From Bin5 sp965242905 (GTDB lineage Bacteria > Chloroflexota > Anaerolineae > Caldilineales > Caldilineaceae), in assembly GCA_965242905.1 (NCBI GenBank), contig CBDETM010000002.1, positions 248,001-312,000 on the forward strand: a stretch of DNA of 64,000 nt, written 5' to 3'. Positions within the stretch are counted from its first letter, which is position 1. Every line of letters begins with the position of its first letter. Below are positions 61,020 through 64,000 of the stretch, in pieces. Under the pieces are notes generated by a model. That model did no database searches, was not told the DNA's origin, and worked only from the letters and a program-made list of their open reading frames with translations. The position numbers and the translations under genes were made by a program.

Positions 61020-62006
61020 ATGGACACAATAGTCAGGATTCGTCACCGGCTTGCGGATGCTTCTGAGCTGGTCGTTCTTATCAGCTTTCTGCTGGTATTT
61101 CTCTTTTTCTTCATCCGGGCTGAGAACTTCCTTTCGCTGGTTTCCTTAACCAACATACTTACTATCGCCAGCATCAAGGGCATTTTTGTCGTGGGCGTGG
61201 CGATGTTGATGATTTCCGGGGAGTTTGACCTGTCGGTAGGGTCGATCCTTGCGGTGGCGACGTTCGTCTTTGCGCTCAGCCTGGAGGGGGGGATGGCGCC
61301 GCTTGCCGCCCTTGTGTCAGGCTTGGCGGTCAGCGCGGTGCTGGGCGGGATTAATGGCTTTATCGTCATTCGTACGGGCATTCCCTCGTTTATCGCGACT
61401 TTGGGGACGATGCTGGCTTTTCGAGGTATAGCAAGGGCAATAGGGGGCGCGGACTTTGCACGTTATACCGGTGAACTGCCGGCATTGTTCACAGGACTGA
61501 ATGGCGAGTTCACGTTTATCAATCGCTTAGCCGAACCGGCAGGAAGCGCGCGGATGGCGATAGTCTGGTTTCTGCTGTTCGCGGTACTGGCGGCAGTTGT
61601 CATGCGCAATACGCGTTTCGGTAGTTGGGTTTACGCGACGGGTGGCAACCGGGCCGCGGCCATCGCCCAGGGCGTAAGAACGAAGTACGTGATCGCGGTG
61701 AACTACATTGTTACCGGCCTGCTTGCAGGATTTGCGGGAATCGTGCAGTTTGCCTCGCGGCCGGCCGTGGATCCTCTGCGGGGCGAGGGTTGGGAGCTGA
61801 CCGCGGTGGCTGCCTGTGTCATCGGCGGCATCTGGCTAAGTGGAGGATACGGCACGATTGTGGGCGCGGCCGTGGGCATGCTGTTGCTTCAGATGGTAGA
61901 GCAGGGCCTGATTCTTCTGGGCGTCGACGTGCAGCTGTTTCAGGCAACTATCGGACTGATCCTGATATTGGCGGTGATCAGCAATACTTATCTGAGTCGT
62001 CAGTAG
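61020..62006 (+). CDS. ribose/inositol-type ABC permease (RbsC family)
   Basis: 328 aa from the ATG at 61020 (a GTG 8 codons earlier is possible). About nine helices; RbsC-family blocks include MLMISGEFDLSVGSI, LGTMLAFRGIARAIGG, and GGNRAAAIAQGVRTKYV. CUT2 importers take up monosaccharides and polyols. Placed after iolE and before a sugar-binding lipoprotein, myo-inositol is a likely substrate. The cognate ATPase is not within the window; it could follow at the right edge. Confidence 0.92.
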   Translation: MDTIVRIRHRLADASELVVLISFLLVFLFFFIRAENFLSLVSLTNILTIASIKGIFVVGVAMLMISGEFDLSVGSILAVATFVFALSLEGGMAPLAALVSGLAVSAVLGGINGFIVIRTGIPSFIATLGTMLAFRGIARAIGGADFARYTGELPALFTGLNGEFTFINRLAEPAGSARMAIVWFLLFAVLAAVVMRNTRFGSWVYATGGNRAAAIAQGVRTKYVIAVNYIVTGLLAGFAGIVQFASRPAVDPLRGEGWELTAVAACVIGGIWLSGGYGTIVGAAVGMLLLQMVEQGLILLGVDVQLFQATIGLILILAVISNTYLSRQ

Positions 62007-62078
62007 ACACTGGCGCCCGCCGTTACCAGGTTGAATGTCATACATTTTCACCATTAACAGACATGGAGGAGAGAAAAA

Positions 62079-63980
62079 ATGAAGAAAAGGATGTATCTTA
62101 TCACCACACTGATACTGGTCGCCATGCTGGCGTTGGCGGCCTGTGCGCCGGCTGGGGACAGCGGCCAGCAGGAGATGGCCCAGTCGGAAGAGAGCGAGGG
62201 CGCCGCCGCGGCTGAAGCTGGGGACGCAGATGGAGGACTGAGCTTTATCGCAGTTCAACACGCTGAGTGTGCCTGGGACTCTTTCTGGTGCACGGTGCAG
62301 AGCGGCATCAACAGTGCCGCGGACGATCTGGGCGTGGACGTGACGATACTGGCGCCGGATGAGTTCGACCTGGACAAGACGGCTTCGCTGATCGAGCAGG
62401 CGGTCGCCGCCAATCCTGACGGGATCATGCTGACCGTGACCGACCCGATCCTGTTCAGAGAGCCAATCATGAAGGCGATTGACGCGGGCATTCCGGTGAT
62501 TGCCTATAACGCTGGTTCGGGCCCCATCGCCGACAACATTCCCTATTACACCTACCTGGGTCAGGATGAGTACCAGGGCGGTTATCTGGGCGGGCTGCGC
62601 CTGGCAGCAGGCGGCGGTACGCAGGGTGTTTGCATTAACCAGCAGGTGGGACACACCGGTCTGGATAAGCGCTGCGCGGGTTTCAGCGACGCGCTAGGTG
62701 AAAGCGGGATCCCGACAGAGGTCCTGGCCATCGGCGATGACCCGGCGGAGGCTACCACCATCATCGGCGACTATTACACGGCCAACCCGGATACAGATAT
62801 CTTCCTCACTCTCGGACCAAACGGAGCCAATCCGTTCTACGTCTTTGTTGAGAATGAGGGATTGACGGCCGATGACATCACGCACGGCACGTTCGACCTG
62901 AGCGAGGAGATCAAGGCGAATATCGTATCCGGCATGACGATGTTCGGCATCGACCAGCAGCCGTTCCTCCAGGGTTACGGCGGCGTGTCGACGCTGAGCA
63001 TGATCGCGCGTTACGGTATCCTGCCGGCGCTACCGGTATCGGCTACCGGGCCCGGATTTGTGGATGCGGCGAGCCTGGCTTCGGAGCCTGATGCGGATGC
63101 ACCGGTGAGCGTCATCGCGGTCCAGCACGCTGAGTGCGCGTGGGACTCCTTCTGGTGTGTCGTGCAGAACGGCATCAACACGGCCTCGGAGATGATGGGC
63201 GTGGATGTGACGATCCTGGCGCCGGACGAGTTCGACCTGGACAAGACAGCTTCGCTGATCGAGCAGGCGGTGGCTGCCAATCCTGACGGCATCATGCTGA
63301 CCGTGACCGACCCGATCCTGTTCAAGGAACCGATCATGAAGGCGATTGACGCCGGCATTCCGGTAATTGCCTACAATGCGGGCTCTGGTCCTATTGCGGA
63401 CAACATCCCCTACTACACCTACCTGGGCCAGGATGAGTACCAGGGCGGCTATCTCGGCGGGCTGCGCCTGGCGGCGGGTGGCGGTACGCAGGGCGTTTGC
63501 ATCAACCAGCAGGTGGGACACACCGGACTGGACAAGCGCTGCGCGGGCTTCGTCAACGCGCTGGGCGAGAGCGGCATACCGGCTGAGGTGCTGGCTATCG
63601 GCGACGATCCGGCCGAGGCCACCACGATCATCGGCGACTACTTCACCGCCAATCCGGACACCGATATCTTCCTCACCCTCGGACCCAACGGAGCCAATCC
63701 GTTCTACGTCTTTGTTGAGAATGAGGGACTGATGGCAGACGACTTTACGCACGGCACGTTCGACCTGAGTCAGGAGATAAATGCCAACATCGCGTCTGGT
63801 CTGACGATGTTCGGCATCGACCAGCAGCCGTTCCTTCAGGGATTCGGCGGGATCCAAGCGCTGAATCTGTTGGTTCGCCACGGCATCGTTCCGGCACTTC
63901 CTGTGACACCGACTGGCCCGGGCTTCGTCGATCAGGGCAACCTGTCCATGGTTCAGGAACTGGCGGGTGAGTACCGTTAG
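62079..63980 (+). CDS. sugar-binding lipoprotein with two tandem binding domains
   Basis: 633 aa, double the usual length. Signal peptide with lipobox LAAC (Cys22), then a Glu/Ala-rich linker. Residues about 55-330 are a periplasmic binding protein of the ribose/inositol type; residues about 344-620 repeat it with very high identity (period 289 aa, 867 bp). Both keep QHAECAWDSFWC, LAPDEFDLDKTASLIEQA, VIAYNAGSG and CINQQVGHTGLDKRC. A GGAGGAG site precedes the ATG. The second copy differs by scattered changes, so it is a real duplication. It feeds the CUT2 permease upstream. Confidence 0.93.
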   Translation: MKKRMYLITTLILVAMLALAACAPAGDSGQQEMAQSEESEGAAAAEAGDADGGLSFIAVQHAECAWDSFWCTVQSGINSAADDLGVDVTILAPDEFDLDKTASLIEQAVAANPDGIMLTVTDPILFREPIMKAIDAGIPVIAYNAGSGPIADNIPYYTYLGQDEYQGGYLGGLRLAAGGGTQGVCINQQVGHTGLDKRCAGFSDALGESGIPTEVLAIGDDPAEATTIIGDYYTANPDTDIFLTLGPNGANPFYVFVENEGLTADDITHGTFDLSEEIKANIVSGMTMFGIDQQPFLQGYGGVSTLSMIARYGILPALPVSATGPGFVDAASLASEPDADAPVSVIAVQHAECAWDSFWCVVQNGINTASEMMGVDVTILAPDEFDLDKTASLIEQAVAANPDGIMLTVTDPILFKEPIMKAIDAGIPVIAYNAGSGPIADNIPYYTYLGQDEYQGGYLGGLRLAAGGGTQGVCINQQVGHTGLDKRCAGFVNALGESGIPAEVLAIGDDPAEATTIIGDYFTANPDTDIFLTLGPNGANPFYVFVENEGLMADDFTHGTFDLSQEINANIASGLTMFGIDQQPFLQGFGGIQALNLLVRHGIVPALPVTPTGPGFVDQGNLSMVQELAGEYR

Positions 63981-64000
63981 GGAGCTGAATTGAACGTATT

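Noticed and set aside
1..64000. Prophage, integrative element or secondary-metabolite cluster
   Set aside because: No integrase, phage structural gene, att-like duplication at the tRNA, or biosynthetic megasynthase is present.

Overview
The window is high-G+C bacterial DNA with tightly packed genes on both strands. Gene content suggests Chloroflexota, perhaps a Caldilinea-like lineage. The grounds are a menaquinol-type cytochrome b/Rieske operon, CarD, a tandem-domain phosphofructokinase, many sugar ABC transporter parts, enolase-superfamily, Gfo/Idh/MocA and ThuA sugar enzymes, a PhyH dioxygenase, and repeated short GC-rich intergenic repeats. This placement is inference; no rRNA or other phylogenetic marker lies in the window.

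Layout. 1-3900 (minus): Rieske, variant Rieske, cytochrome b and membrane-anchored c-type cytochrome behind a consensus promoter. 3990-6740: a decayed accessory patch with a PIN/antitoxin pair, a wrecked ISAs1-like transposase, one CRISPR-repeat-like sequence, and a BrnT-like toxin with an internal stop beside an intact CopG-type antitoxin. 7150-10405: valS under a T-box leader and an excellent promoter. 10400-18440: REP-like repeats, rarD, a penicillin-acylase-family protein, queA, pyrD and a pyrF-pyrE fusion. 18590-24580: a CUT1 sugar ABC operon ending in a frameshifted DHDPS/NAL-family aldolase, then a sulfatase remnant and a PhyH dioxygenase. 24950-38640: small membrane protein, SDR, M55 aminopeptidase, CarD, HhH-GPD glycosylase, dihydropyrimidinase, nitroreductase, an AI-2E-type permease fused to phosphomannose isomerase, a PcrA/UvrD helicase, RsgA and Maf. 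38900-40120: a complete IS inserted in the tail of a dispersed repeat. 40400-50060: Gfo/Idh/MocA, ThuA, DUF433, tRNA-Arg, TPR and MBL proteins, a eukaryote-like tandem PFK, methyltransferase, LMW phosphatase-like protein and quinone oxidoreductase. 50190-55930: coiled-coil protein, enolase-superfamily enzyme, SpoIIE/PP2C-like phosphatase, P-loop protein and two DinB paralogues. 55960-63980: a myo-inositol locus (iolB, iolC, iolE, sugar permease, and a sugar-binding lipoprotein made of two tandem binding domains), interrupted between iolC and iolE by an ATPase plus DUF4276/TOPRIM-like pair whose second gene carries one stop codon.

Functionally the window joins core energy and nucleotide metabolism to sugar, aldonate and inositol uptake. 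The most unusual items are: the Rieske paralogue predicted to have a 3Cys:1His cluster; the ATPase/TOPRIM-like module inside the iol operon; the internally duplicated sugar-binding protein; the AI-2E/ManA fusion; the eukaryote-like PFK; two antitoxin-like genes beside broken or truncated toxin partners; and a roughly 190-bp dispersed repeat that supplies the rarD stop codon and hosts the IS.
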